A stretch of DNA of 64,000 bases from Epilithonimonas xixisoli. Lineage in GTDB: Bacteria > Bacteroidota > Bacteroidia > Flavobacteriales > Weeksellaceae. The translations under genes were made by a program, and so were the position numbers. Positions within the stretch are counted from its first letter, which is position 1, and the number at the start of each line of letters is the position of its first letter. The stretch spans positions 796,832 to 860,831 of the forward strand of contig NZ_SOEO01000003.1 in NCBI RefSeq assembly GCF_004365655.1, written 5' to 3'. Positions 18,489 to 28,368 of the stretch are shown here, piece by piece. A model generated the notes under the pieces. That model was not told the origin of the DNA, ran no database searches, and was given only the letters and a program-made list of their open reading frames with translations.

Positions 18489-20673
18489 AATCAGGTTTTT
18501 GAAATTTTAGTATAAAAGTTGTTCCCACGCCGCTTTCGCTTTCGTAACTAATGGCGCCACCCATTTTTTCCATCAAATGTTGAACGATGTTAAGGCCTAC
18601 ACCATTACCGTTGAAAGCTTTTGCATTGCTCATTCGGCTGAATATTTTGAACATTTTGTCCGCGTCTTTTTTGTCGATTCCAATGCCATTGTCTGTAATT
18701 TTATAAGTCACTTCATTATTGAAAACCTCACCAATGATTTTTACCGTTGGATTGCTGGATTTTGAAGAATATTTGATAGCATTACCAATCACATTCCCGA
18801 AAACCTGATACACCATTGTAGGATCGCCCAAGACTTCCGGTGTATTTTCTATAATGATTTCCGTGTGAGGCGCATCAAAACTCACTTTGGAATCTTCTGC
18901 CAATTTGTTGATGAGAAGATCGACTTCAATTTTTTTAAGCTCTATTTCAGACTTTTTGATTTTGCTCAGTTCCAAGACATTTTTTATCATATCACTCATT
19001 GTATCAACTTGATTTACAATGTTGTCCAGATATTTGTTGGTGTTGTCTTCGGGTTTTATGATTCTCTTCATCAGCTGCGCATTCAGTTTGATGACGGTGA
19101 GTGGCGTGTTGAGATCGTGAGAAATCGTGTAGGAAAAAGAATCCAATTCCTGATTCAGCTCATTCAATTGATTATTAAGATCAATGATTTGTGAGGATTT
19201 GGTGTGAGATGCTTTTAGAATGATGGATGTCAGCCATTTTGCAGACTCAATTTCTTTAATTTTCCAAGGCAACGACGTTCCTTTTACATATTCCTTCCAG
19301 ACTTCAAAGGATTTCCGGGGTGAGAATTTGATGATTTCCACACCATTTTTAATTTCAGAAATGATTCCTTTTTCTGGTTTTCCGGCCCATTTTATTTTTT
19401 GACCTTGCTCTTTTCTGAGCCAAATCAACATGTCCGAAGAGTTATTCCCCAGAACGCTGATGATGATGCCACAAACAGTTTCTGGATTTTCCAATTCTTT
19501 GTCAATGTCTTTGCAAAAGGTATTAGAAATAAAAATATTCTCCTCAAAATTTTGATTGTTCTCTTTGCTCCAATGGATGATATTTTCAATATCAGAATGA
19601 TTGGGAACATTTCCGGCGGTTAGGATTTCATTATTAATTTTAATGATCATGCCGTCCGCATTACAAGTGTTCATCACATCCTGAATGTTGTTTTGCAAGG
19701 CTTTCGCGAAATTTTCTTCATTCAAAAGATTTTGACGAAGCTCAATATTATGAAGATTCACACGCTGATATTCTTCCAAAGTTTCCAAAGCTTTGTAGGA
19801 GCTGAAGGTATTTGCAGAAGTTCTTGTCAACGTTTCAACCAAAAGTCGGGATTGCAGATCAAGATGTTTCGGAGCTGCATTTTGACACGCCACCAAACCC
19901 CACAATTGCCCATTGACAATGATGGAAGTACTGAAACTGGATTCTACACCTGCATTTTTAAGATATTGGCGGTGAACTGGTGAGGAAGATCTTGTGACGC
20001 TGTAAGTCAGATCAATACTGTCTTTCTCTACGCCAACAATCGGGTAGGTTTTACCAGAAACGTGAGACGTAATTCTGACGGTGTTTTTCAGATAAAGTGC
20101 TCTTGCCTGTGCGGGAATGTCAGATTCTGGATAGTGCAAATGGAGGTAGCTTTCCAAACCTGGTTTTACAGATTCTTCTATCACCTCGCCGCTGCCATCA
20201 TACAGAAACTGGTAAATCATAGCCCGATCAAAATCGATGATTTCCTGTATTTCTTTGAGCAGGATTTTCCAAATATTCTCATCATTTGATTTTCTGAGAA
20301 TGTTTTGAACCGCCTGATATTCTTTATTGATTTTATGATGGGGAAAAACCTTTTCTATTTCGTACAATGTAAATCCATTGTTGCTGTGAATAGAAAGTGT
20401 GTATTCCTCACCATTGAAATTGATATGTTGGATTGCAAGTTCTTGGTTGTGAGAGAAGTTTTCCCAGTTGATGTCAAGTTTTAGTTGATCAAACAGAACT
20501 TCTATTTTTTCTCCCAATACCGACTTGGGCTTCAATGAGAATAAACTTAAAACATTCTCACTGTAAAATGCGATCTCAGAGCCTTTGGTGCCAATTAAAA
20601 ATCCATATTCCTGAACTTCGCCAATGATGTGGATGTGTTCCTGATCGCAGTTTATATACTCCTTAGGATACAT
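18469..20673 (-). CDS. bphP: Bacteriophytochrome sensor histidine kinase
   Basis: The protein has 734 residues and no transmembrane segment. Domains in order: PAS (about 1-110) with bilin-attachment Cys9 in the knot peptide NCDQEHIHIIGEVQ; GAF (120-300) with SDIPAQA (Asp185) and SPVH (His234); PHY (310-490) with the tongue motif PRKSF (452-456); HisKA with His519 (SYTISHDLNTP); and HATPase_c (VIGNAIKYSS, DNGIGI, GNGVGLNIVQHL). It senses red/far-red light through biliverdin. The usual ACHH after LWGL-- is ACQN here (264-265), so a chromophore-contact histidine is missing. No response regulator is encoded nearby. The heme oxygenase gene follows with a 20-bp overlap. Confidence 0.94.
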   Translation of the reverse strand: MYPKEYINCDQEHIHIIGEVQEYGFLIGTKGSEIAFYSENVLSLFSLKPKSVLGEKIEVLFDQLKLDINWENFSHNQELAIQHINFNGEEYTLSIHSNNGFTLYEIEKVFPHHKINKEYQAVQNILRKSNDENIWKILLKEIQEIIDFDRAMIYQFLYDGSGEVIEESVKPGLESYLHLHYPESDIPAQARALYLKNTVRITSHVSGKTYPIVGVEKDSIDLTYSVTRSSSPVHRQYLKNAGVESSFSTSIIVNGQLWGLVACQNAAPKHLDLQSRLLVETLTRTSANTFSSYKALETLEEYQRVNLHNIELRQNLLNEENFAKALQNNIQDVMNTCNADGMIIKINNEILTAGNVPNHSDIENIIHWSKENNQNFEENIFISNTFCKDIDKELENPETVCGIIISVLGNNSSDMLIWLRKEQGQKIKWAGKPEKGIISEIKNGVEIIKFSPRKSFEVWKEYVKGTSLPWKIKEIESAKWLTSIILKASHTKSSQIIDLNNQLNELNQELDSFSYTISHDLNTPLTVIKLNAQLMKRIIKPEDNTNKYLDNIVNQVDTMSDMIKNVLELSKIKKSEIELKKIEVDLLINKLAEDSKVSFDAPHTEIIIENTPEVLGDPTMVYQVFGNVIGNAIKYSSKSSNPTVKIIGEVFNNEVTYKITDNGIGIDKKDADKMFKIFSRMSNAKAFNGNGVGLNIVQHLMEKMGGAISYESESGVGTTFILKFQKPDYDFSIS

Positions 20674-20851
20674 AATTTTTTTACTGTATTTTTATGATAA
20701 CTTATTCAAAAACAAAGTAAAAATATACTTATGTTAATTATGTAAATATATAAATAATAATTTTCAAATTAAATAAATAACAATAAATTAAAAACATTCT
20801 TTAACTCTATCATTTAAAATAATTTAAGCCAAAAAAGCTGGTTGGAAATAA

Positions 20852-22093
20852 TTATTTCATGTCGTACATTATCAGTGCGGTGATGAGTTTTGGCTCAATC
20901 AATGTACATTTTGGCGGCATTTTGATTTCTTTATCAGATATTTTCAAGAGATCGTTGAAACTGATTGGGTAGATTCCGAAGCCAACTTTATATTCTCCAG
21001 AGTCCACTTTTTCTTTGATGTCGATAATTCCCTGCGTGTCCGATGTTCCTTTTAGATATGTGATTTTATCCGTGTGTTTTGCATTTTCTATCCCAAAGAT
21101 TTTTTCAAAAATATACTTATCTACCAAATGGTGATCCAGGTCATTTTCATTTTTAAACTCTTCGCGGATGTTGTGTTTTACGTGCAAGCTGTAGAATTTC
21201 CCATCAAGATACATACTGATGTGGAATTTTTGCGAAGGAAAATACGGTGCTTCTCCTTTTTCATGGATTTGGAAATCCTCCTGTAATTTATCTAGTATTT
21301 CTTCTTTAGATAGACCATTCAAGTCGTTCAGAAGACGGTTGTAGTCATTAATTTTAATAGACTGGTTGGAGACTATGAAGCTGTAAACAAAGTTGTAATG
21401 CTCTGTTCCATGCGATCTTTTGTACTTATCTCTCTGTTTTTTTGCATATTCTGCAACAGATCCAATTCTATGATGTCCGTCTGCGATGTAAAAAGAATCA
21501 ATCGGATCCAAAACCTCTTTGAACTGTTGAAGTTTCAGTCTGTTATCGATTCTCCAGATTTTATGTTTCACACCTTTTTCATCGGTGTAATTAATAATTG
21601 GAACGTTTTTTTGTTCGTGGTTCATCAGCAACTCTACTTTGGAATTAGCGTGATAAGTCAAAAGAACCGGTTCCGCTTGGATATTGACTTTTTCCAGATA
21701 GTGCGCCATTTTCATTCGGCGTTCTGTGATGGTGGATTCGTGTTTTTTGATTTTTCCTTCCCAGAAATCATCTACGCTCACAAGTCCCATTAGACCTCGA
21801 AAACTTGTTTTGTTTGGCAATGTCTGCTCGTAAAGATAATAGGCAGAGTCATCCTGCGTCAGTTTTTTCTCCTCCAACAACTCTTCATAATTGGACCGTA
21901 TTTTTCTCAGATTTCTGTCTATATCTTTAGATTTACTCACGACAGCTGGCTTTATCATTTGAATATATGAATGGTCTAGCTGAGATTTTTTGTTGATTTC
22001 TTCCTGAGTAAAGTTATCCAAAGAATAAGTCGGGAAAATATCAACAAAATCGTGGTTAGGTCTGATTCCTTTAAAGGGTTTAAATACTGGCAT
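20852..22093 (-). CDS. DUF1015 family protein
   Basis: The protein has 413 residues. The start MPVFKPFKGIRPN, the central YIADGHHRIGSVAEYAK and the ending PPKCTLIEPKLITALIMYD are hallmarks of DUF1015, a ParB-like serine/phosphate fold of unknown activity. It lies 2 bp after serA in the same direction, a conserved linkage with serine biosynthesis in this phylum that suggests a role near phosphoserine or PLP metabolism. The role is inferred from context only. Confidence 0.9.
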   Translation of the reverse strand: MPVFKPFKGIRPNHDFVDIFPTYSLDNFTQEEINKKSQLDHSYIQMIKPAVVSKSKDIDRNLRKIRSNYEELLEEKKLTQDDSAYYLYEQTLPNKTSFRGLMGLVSVDDFWEGKIKKHESTITERRMKMAHYLEKVNIQAEPVLLTYHANSKVELLMNHEQKNVPIINYTDEKGVKHKIWRIDNRLKLQQFKEVLDPIDSFYIADGHHRIGSVAEYAKKQRDKYKRSHGTEHYNFVYSFIVSNQSIKINDYNRLLNDLNGLSKEEILDKLQEDFQIHEKGEAPYFPSQKFHISMYLDGKFYSLHVKHNIREEFKNENDLDHHLVDKYIFEKIFGIENAKHTDKITYLKGTSDTQGIIDIKEKVDSGEYKVGFGIYPISFNDLLKISDKEIKMPPKCTLIEPKLITALIMYDMK

Positions 22094-22095
22094 AT

Positions 22096-23052
22096 TTATA
22101 TTTGGTCTTTCAGTTTAATAATTTGAATGGCGAGTTCTTCACCAATTCTATTTTGTGCGTCAATCGTGTTTCCACCAACGTGTGGAGACAATGACATTGC
22201 TGGATTCATAAGGATTTCCACTTCGGGAGCTGGCTCTTTTTCGAAAACGTCTAATGCCCCACCGGCTACTTTTCCGTCTTCGATGGCGTCTATCATAGAA
22301 ACTTCATTCATTACGCCACCTCTTGCAGTGTTGACGATGAACACGCCGTCCTTCATCATTGCAAACTCATTGGTGTCAATCAGATATTGATCAGTAAAAC
22401 CTGTATTGAGGCTTATAAAATCCGAGTTTTCTAAAACTTCATTTAAAGTTACGGATTTAATTTCAAAATTCAAAGATTGCCCATCATAGAAATTGATTTC
22501 TATGTTTTCAGTTTTCGGCGTTCTGTTGTAGGCTAAAATTTTCATTCCCAAAGAAATACCGATTTTAATCACTTCGATTCCGATGTTTCCCATCCCGACA
22601 ACGCCGAGTGTTTTTCCGGAAAGTTCCGAAGCATTATTGAAGGATTTCTTCAGCGCATTGAAGTGTGTTTCACCTTCCAAAGGCATCAATCTATTGCTCT
22701 CGTGAAGAAATCTTGCCAACGAAAAAAAGTGGGCAAAAACCAATTCTGCAACAGATTTGCAAGAAGCTTTTGGCGTATTGATGATGTAGATTCCTTTGTC
22801 AATTGCGTATTCTACATCAATATTGTCCATCCCGATGCCTCCACGTCCAATTATTTTGAGATTTGGGCATTCGTCTATCAGGTTTTGTCTGACTTGAGTG
22901 GCACTTCTTACAAGGAGCACATCAACTTTGTTATCATTGATGAACTTGCCCAGATGTTCCGGAGAAACTCTGGCTTCTAAAACAGTAATGTCTGCTTTCT
23001 TCAGAAGTTGAATCCCCATTTCGGAGATTCCATCATTGGCTAATACAATCAT
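22096..23052 (-). CDS. serA: D-3-phosphoglycerate dehydrogenase, short form
   Basis: The 318-residue 2-hydroxyacid dehydrogenase has the NAD fold GMGNIGIEVIKIG and the catalytic set Arg (TARGG), Glu (FEKEP) and His (SPHVGG). It lacks the C-terminal ACT domain of longer SerA enzymes, so serine feedback through ACT is not expected. It oxidises 3-phosphoglycerate as the first step of serine synthesis. serC lies upstream and DUF1015 downstream. A hairpin between serC and serA suggests partial termination or a separate serA promoter in the 250-bp gap. Confidence 0.9.
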   Translation of the reverse strand: MIVLANDGISEMGIQLLKKADITVLEARVSPEHLGKFINDNKVDVLLVRSATQVRQNLIDECPNLKIIGRGGIGMDNIDVEYAIDKGIYIINTPKASCKSVAELVFAHFFSLARFLHESNRLMPLEGETHFNALKKSFNNASELSGKTLGVVGMGNIGIEVIKIGISLGMKILAYNRTPKTENIEINFYDGQSLNFEIKSVTLNEVLENSDFISLNTGFTDQYLIDTNEFAMMKDGVFIVNTARGGVMNEVSMIDAIEDGKVAGGALDVFEKEPAPEVEILMNPAMSLSPHVGGNTIDAQNRIGEELAIQIIKLKDQI

Positions 23053-23165
23053 TGTTTAATTCAAAAATGCTTTGGTTGTTGAGTTCCTTTGATTTGTTTG
23101 AGTTCAATTTCAAGGTGTGCTAAGATACGACTTTTTCTATTGATTAACATTAAATTAACAAAAAA

Positions 23166-23189
23166 ACGTCCTCAAATAATTGAGAACGT
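23166..23189 (-). terminator. Hairpin terminator after serC
   Basis: On the minus strand ACGTTCTCAA pairs with TTGAGGACGT across ATTA with one mismatch, followed by T6. It lies 115 bp beyond the serC stop. Confidence 0.65.
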
Positions 23190-23303
23190 TCTTATTATAT
23201 TAATGAAATAAAGGCTTTAATTCAGAAAATAAAATCTGATATTTTGACTTTAAATTTTTGAATTTTAGTCTATTATCTCTGGTCTGAAAATCTATTATCT
23301 ATT

Positions 23304-24359
23304 TTAAATACTTTTCATTACATCAACCAAAACTTGCACGCTTTCGATTGGCATTGCGTTGTAGATGCTCGCTCTATAACCGCCAACACTTCTGTGTCCA
23401 TTCAGTCCGCTGATTCCTGCTGCTTTCCAAGCTTTGTCAAACGCTTCTTGTTTGGATTCATCTGTCAAAGTGAAAGTCACATTCATAAAAGAACGATCTT
23501 CTATGGCAGAAACACCTTGGAAATTTGGATTGTTGTCGATCTCGTCGTACAATAATTTTGCTTTTGCATTGTTTCTCGCTTCAGCAGCTGCGATTCCACC
23601 GTTTTCTTCTAAAAATTTCAAAGTCAAGTAAGAAGCATAAACCGCAAAAACTGGAGGCGTATTGGACATAGATTCTTTATCGATATGAACTGCATAATCC
23701 AAATACGTTGGAATCTGTCTTCCTGTTTTTCCAAGAATCGATTTTTTTACAACCACCAAAGTTGCGCCAGCTGGACCCATATTTTTCTGAGCACCTGCAT
23801 AGATCAAATCAAACTGAGAGAAATCCAACTCTCTGCTGAAAATATCAGATGACATATCACAAACCAAAAGCGTATCTACTTTAGGGAATTCTTTCATTTG
23901 CGTTCCAAAAATGGTATTGTTGGATGTGCAATGGAAATAATCGTATTCTGAACCTACTTTAAATTCTTTCGGGATGTAAGAATAATTAGCTTCTTTGGAA
24001 GTTGCCACAACATCTACATTTCCAATCATCTTCGCTTCCTTGATTGCGCCAGATGCCCAAGTTCCGGTGTTGGTGTAAGCTGCTTTTCCGTCAACAGAAA
24101 GAAGGTTGTAAGGAACCATCAAAAATTGCAAACTTGCGCCACCTTGCAAATACAAAACTTCATAATCGTCGCCCAGATTCATCAATCTTTTTACGATAGC
24201 ACGAGCCTCGTCCATTACTGCAACAAAATCTTTGCTTCTGTGCGAAATTTCCAAAAGTGATAATCCCGAATCATTAAAATTAAGAATTGCTTCTGAAGCT
24301 TTCTGGAAAACTTCCTGTGGTAAAATACTTGGACCTGCGCTGAAATTATGTTTTTTCAT
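23304..24359 (-). CDS. serC: Phosphoserine aminotransferase
   Basis: The 351-residue class V PLP aminotransferase starts MKKHNFSAGPSILP, typical of SerC. The PLP lysine lies in YAGAQKNMGPAG, and the substrate-binding HRSVGGYRASIYNAM lies near the C-terminus. It converts 3-phosphohydroxypyruvate to phosphoserine and also works in PLP synthesis. It is the first of the serC-serA-DUF1015 series; the ferredoxin gene upstream runs in the same direction but is separated by 142 bp. Confidence 0.95.
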   Translation of the reverse strand: MKKHNFSAGPSILPQEVFQKASEAILNFNDSGLSLLEISHRSKDFVAVMDEARAIVKRLMNLGDDYEVLYLQGGASLQFLMVPYNLLSVDGKAAYTNTGTWASGAIKEAKMIGNVDVVATSKEANYSYIPKEFKVGSEYDYFHCTSNNTIFGTQMKEFPKVDTLLVCDMSSDIFSRELDFSQFDLIYAGAQKNMGPAGATLVVVKKSILGKTGRQIPTYLDYAVHIDKESMSNTPPVFAVYASYLTLKFLEENGGIAAAEARNNAKAKLLYDEIDNNPNFQGVSAIEDRSFMNVTFTLTDESKQEAFDKAWKAAGISGLNGHRSVGGYRASIYNAMPIESVQVLVDVMKSI

Positions 24360-24501
24360 TTTCTTATTTTTTTGTCCGATGTCCGATGTTGGATGACGGA
24401 AGTTTTTAATATTATGTTTTCAGGGATTAGAATTTAATCAAATGTACAAAAGCGATTTTTCGAATTGCAATCTTCGGTCATCCAACTTCTAACTTCTGAC
24501 A

Positions 24502-24852
24502 TTACTCGTTGTGAAGGAAAGCTTTTTTTGCCAACAATTGTTCTTCGGTTTCTACGTTGTCTTCGTCTGGAACACAACAGTCAACAGGGCAAACAGCGGC
24601 ACACTGAGGCTCCTCGTGGAAACCTTTGCACTCGGTACATTTGTCTGTTACAATGAAGTAATAATCGTCTTCCACAGGCTGTTGCGCTGCGTCTGCGTTT
24701 ACAGAAAGACCGGAAGATAAAACCACCATTCCTTTCAGTTCTGTGCCTTCGGATGCTTTCCAATCTACTGCTCCTTCATAGATGGCGGTGTTCGGACATT
24801 CCGGTTCGCACGCGCCACAATTGATACATTCATCAGTTATCTTGATAGCCAT
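24502..24852 (-). CDS. 4Fe-4S dicluster ferredoxin
   Basis: The protein has 116 residues. The start at 24852 ([15 protein letters not shown]) is chosen because the first cluster motif CxxCxxCxxxCP begins at once; an open frame to 24951 is ignored. A second motif, [22 protein letters not shown], has the insert between Cys residues seen in Alvin-like ferredoxins (FdxA/YfhL type). It is an electron carrier in the cytoplasm and diverges from the acyl-CoA reductase gene across 49 bp. Confidence 0.92.
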   Translation of the reverse strand: MAIKITDECINCGACEPECPNTAIYEGAVDWKASEGTELKGMVVLSSGLSVNADAAQQPVEDDYYFIVTDKCTECKGFHEEPQCAAVCPVDCCVPDEDNVETEEQLLAKKAFLHNE

Positions 24853-24901
24853 TGCTATTTTATTTTTAATTTTGTGCAAAATTACAAAAAAAAAGCCAGC
24901 T

Positions 24902-25936
24902 ATGCTGAACGAAAACAAAATTTCAGGACTCGAAAAATTGGGTATTTTCATTAATGATTTTATTCAAAAAAATGAAGATCAATACAATGAAAAAGAAGAG
25001 CGATTGGCTTATCTGATGACCCGTTCTGAGATTGAAAATCCTTGGTTTACAAAAGAAAATCAACGTTATAATTTGCAACAATGGGCAAGTCTTTTCACTA
25101 AGGAAAATATCGAAAATTGGCTGTCAAAATATAAGTTGGCAAATACCTCGAAAAGGGTAGGGCTGATATTAGCGGGAAATATTCCTTTGGTAGGATTTCA
25201 CGATGTGATTTCTGTGGTATTGAGCAATCATATTCCGGTTATCAAATTATCTTCGAAAGATAGATTGATGTTACCTTATCTTTTGCAATTGTGGAATGAA
25301 TTTTCTGACAATTCAATAGAATTTCACATCGTGGAAAAATTGGAAAACTATGATGCGGTGATTGCGACTGGAAGCAACAATACCGCGAGATATTTGGAAT
25401 ATTATTTCAAAAACAGTTTAAGTATCATTAGAAAAAATAGAACGTCTGTTGCTGTTTTGAAAGGCGATGAGACTGATGAAGAACTTCAGCTTTTGGCAGA
25501 TGATATTTTCCGATATTTTGGATTGGGTTGCAGAAACGTGACCAAACTTTTAATCCCAAATGATATGAAATTGGACAGATTGTTTGAGAATTTTGTAAAA
25601 TATCAAGATGTCATCAATCATAATAAATACGCGAATAATTACGACTACAACCGCGCAGTTTATCTCTTGAATCAAGACTTGTTTTGGGATAATAATTTTG
25701 TGATGTTAAGAGAAGATGAAAAGCTTTTCAGTCCTTTGGCTGTGGTTAATTTTTCACGCTATGAAACTTTAGACAAAGCAAAACAATTTATAGAAACCAA
25801 CAAAGACGAAATTCAAACCATCGTTGCAAAAGCGGAATTAGGATTAGAATCGATTGGTTTTGGAGAAACGCAAAATCCTTCTTTGGATACTTATGCGGAT
25901 AATGTGGATACGATGGCGTTTTTGAGTGTGATATAG
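24902..25936 (+). CDS. LuxC-like acyl-CoA reductase
   Basis: The protein has 344 residues. The start [19 protein letters not shown] at 24902 is chosen; the open frame upstream crosses the divergent promoter. It has an aldehyde-dehydrogenase-like fold: [31 protein letters not shown] and the likely catalytic cysteine in [11 protein letters not shown]. Acyl-CoA reductases of this family (PF05893) make fatty aldehydes from acyl-CoA using NADPH. No luciferase or LuxDE partner is present, so lipid or wax aldehyde formation is more likely than light production. Confidence 0.85.
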   Translation: MLNENKISGLEKLGIFINDFIQKNEDQYNEKEERLAYLMTRSEIENPWFTKENQRYNLQQWASLFTKENIENWLSKYKLANTSKRVGLILAGNIPLVGFHDVISVVLSNHIPVIKLSSKDRLMLPYLLQLWNEFSDNSIEFHIVEKLENYDAVIATGSNNTARYLEYYFKNSLSIIRKNRTSVAVLKGDETDEELQLLADDIFRYFGLGCRNVTKLLIPNDMKLDRLFENFVKYQDVINHNKYANNYDYNRAVYLLNQDLFWDNNFVMLREDEKLFSPLAVVNFSRYETLDKAKQFIETNKDEIQTIVAKAELGLESIGFGETQNPSLDTYADNVDTMAFLSVI

Positions 25937-25954
25937 ATTAAAATCTTTAATTAA

Positions 25955-26350
25955 GTGAAAAAAATATTTTTTCTAATTTTTCTATTAATAATTTCTTGTT
26001 CAACTGACAAAAATTATGACTTCAAGAAAGTTTTAACTAACGAAAATAATGTCTGGATTTTCTACGAAGGAGAATATCTGAATTACAAAAGACAGAATTT
26101 TAATACAAGGTATAGGTTTTATGAAGATGGTACTTATAAAGATATTTTAACTGTTAAAGTTTTTGGATCAGGAAAATGGGAGATTAAAAATGATATGCTC
26201 AATGTAAATGCTGATTCATATAGAATACTAAATTTTAATAATGACAGTATTGTTCTACAGAATATTAATAATCATCAAATTCGTTTTTATAATGTCAAAT
26301 CTGAAAGCACAAAGTCAATGTTAAGGTTTAGAGAAAATAAAATTAAATAA
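25955..26350 (+). CDS. Hypothetical lipoprotein
   Basis: The 131-residue protein starts with GTG and has a lipoprotein signal (KKIFFLIFLLIISC). The mature part is a small beta-rich domain (GTYKDILTVKVFGSGKWEIKNDML) of the lipocalin-like kind common in this phylum. It lies 18 bp after the acyl-CoA reductase and is probably co-transcribed. A strong terminator follows at 26378. Confidence 0.65.
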   Translation: MKKIFFLIFLLIISCSTDKNYDFKKVLTNENNVWIFYEGEYLNYKRQNFNTRYRFYEDGTYKDILTVKVFGSGKWEIKNDMLNVNADSYRILNFNNDSIVLQNINNHQIRFYNVKSESTKSMLRFRENKIK

Positions 26351-26377
26351 GAAATGATTTTTTATAAAATATTAAAC

Positions 26378-26406
26378 AAAACGGAATCGAAAGTTTCCGT
26401 TTTTTT
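26378..26406 (+). terminator. Rho-independent terminator
   Basis: AAAACGGAA and TTCCGTTTT form a 9-bp stem around TCGAAAGT, followed by more T. Confidence 0.75.
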
Positions 26407-26499
26407 AATGTTATCAAGAAAATAAATACTATTTTTATAAACAATTGAAATTAATCCAGTCAATTTTTGATGGATATTATCAATTTTTTTTACAATTAT

Positions 26500-28356
26500 A
26501 TGAATAGGCTTTTTCTTCTAAGTTGTTGGTTTTTAATCTTTCCTATTGTGATTTCTTCGCAAGAGATTACATTGTCCAACAGTCAAGTGAAAGTCAAAAT
26601 GGATCTCCAAAGTGGTGGTGCGATTTCTTATCTTTCCGAGGCTTCTACCAATTATAATTTGGTTAATATCCGCGACAAAGGAAGATACATTCAGCAATCG
26701 TATTACTCCGGGCAAGATCTCAATAGAATTCCGAATGGTCAGCATCCGTCTTGGTCGCCTTGGCCTTGGAATCCCATTCAGGCAGGCGATGTCTACAATC
26801 ATTCGCCCCAAATTTTGGATCATTACGAAACGCCTACGGAATTGTATGTGAAAAGTATTCCGATGCTTTGGGATATGAATAATCATCCTGCCGAAAGTAT
26901 ATTCGAAACTTGGGTAACGGTGGAAAATAATGTTGTGCACGTCAAAAACCGAGTGACGATTAACAGAACCGATAATATCTGGACTCAAATTATTCCTAAA
27001 CATCAAGAGTTGCCCGCGGTTTATACCATTGGAGATTTGAAAAACCTTTACACGTATATTGGTTCTAAGCCTTTCCACAATCAACCTTTAACAAAAATTA
27101 CCAATAGCGGTCCGCCTTGGACTTATTGGAATACCTATGAAAATTGGTCCGCCCACGTTAATGATAGCAATTGGGGCGTGGGTGTATTGAGTAAAACTTG
27201 CAATCTTTTTGTAGGCGGTTTTAGCGGAAGTTTTGGCGGAGGTGCAACCAGCGTTTCCACAAGCTATATGTCACCATTGATAACCTTGGCTCTGAAAAAA
27301 AATGATGTTTTTGAGTATGAGTATGATTTGATTTTAGGAACATTGACTCAAATCCGAGATTACGTTTATGCCAATAATAAATTAGACCAAACCACCAATT
27401 GGGAATTCAACAGAGTTGATAATTTTGAAGGTTGGGAAATGGCTTCCGGCGTTTCACAATTGATTGCCAATGGAACAACTTTGGAAACCGAAATCACGGG
27501 TGAAGATCCTTTTATTTATAATCTTAATACATTAATCGATCCATTAGAATACACCCGAGTTGCGGTAAGGCTTAAAAATAATACCAATCACAATCATCTC
27601 GAATTGTTTTGGCAAAATGACAACGGAAGTCTTTCGCCTCTTCGAAGTGCTTCTCTCACGACAAGTGGCAACAACGGGAATTTTGAAGAATATATTTTTG
27701 ATCTTTCCAACAATGTCAATTGGACCAACGGCGGTTTGATTTCCGGACTGAGAATAGATCCGCCCGGATATGGAGTAGTGCCACAGTCGGTAGAGATAGA
27801 TTATATTCGATTGCTGAATGCTACTTGCTTATCAGAAAATCCTGTCATTACCGGAGCTGAGACACTTAACAAATTATCAAATTCCAGTTATTCCGTTCCA
27901 TTAAGCGGAGGAACTTGGTCATCTAGCAATACAAACATCGCAACAGTCGATAACGCTGGGAATGTTTCTACATTGTCATCAGGCGTTTTCACATTAATGT
28001 ATCAATCTGCGAACGGTTGTCTGGCTTCAAAAATTATCGAAGTTTTAGATAAATGTTATCTCCCTGGGACTCCTTCTATGATTGGAAATCCAGCATTGTC
28101 ATCGTCCGTCGGAATCAGTTCGCTGAATAGAAATGTGGATAATGATGATTGGGTTAAGGAAAAAAAAGGGGCGCATCTGGTTTTAGAATCTAAAACAAAA
28201 GGATTGGTCATCAGTCGAATGACGACTTTGCAAATACAAAATATTCCAGCCAATCAATTGGTTTTGGGAATGGCTGTTTTTGATACAGATATAGATTGTC
28301 TAAAAATCTATGACGGCACATCTTGGAAATGCTACAACACACCGGCTTGCCCTTAA
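26500..28356 (+). CDS. Secreted protein with galactose-binding-like and Ig-like domains
   Basis: The protein is about 618 residues. The ATG at 26500 gives a signal peptide (MNRLFLLSCWFLIFPIVISS); an ATG at 26470 is also possible. Residues about 20-300 form a beta-sandwich rich in Trp and Tyr resembling glycan-active proteins. About 310-440 (WEFNRVDNFEGWEMASGVSQ) looks like a carbohydrate-binding module and about 455-525 like a Big_2 Ig fold (TWSSSNTNIATVDNAGNVST). The tail (GLVISRMTTLQIQNIP to YDGTSWKCYNTPACP) matches exported flavobacterial proteins. Enzymatic activity cannot be claimed. Confidence 0.6.
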   Translation: MNRLFLLSCWFLIFPIVISSQEITLSNSQVKVKMDLQSGGAISYLSEASTNYNLVNIRDKGRYIQQSYYSGQDLNRIPNGQHPSWSPWPWNPIQAGDVYNHSPQILDHYETPTELYVKSIPMLWDMNNHPAESIFETWVTVENNVVHVKNRVTINRTDNIWTQIIPKHQELPAVYTIGDLKNLYTYIGSKPFHNQPLTKITNSGPPWTYWNTYENWSAHVNDSNWGVGVLSKTCNLFVGGFSGSFGGGATSVSTSYMSPLITLALKKNDVFEYEYDLILGTLTQIRDYVYANNKLDQTTNWEFNRVDNFEGWEMASGVSQLIANGTTLETEITGEDPFIYNLNTLIDPLEYTRVAVRLKNNTNHNHLELFWQNDNGSLSPLRSASLTTSGNNGNFEEYIFDLSNNVNWTNGGLISGLRIDPPGYGVVPQSVEIDYIRLLNATCLSENPVITGAETLNKLSNSSYSVPLSGGTWSSSNTNIATVDNAGNVSTLSSGVFTLMYQSANGCLASKIIEVLDKCYLPGTPSMIGNPALSSSVGISSLNRNVDNDDWVKEKKGAHLVLESKTKGLVISRMTTLQIQNIPANQLVLGMAVFDTDIDCLKIYDGTSWKCYNTPACP

Positions 28357-28368
28357 AATCTGAACGAA

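Noticed and set aside
24902..25936. Bioluminescence (lux) operon because of the LuxC-like gene
   Set aside because: No luxA/B luciferase, LuxD or LuxE gene is adjacent. The neighbours are a ferredoxin and a lipoprotein.
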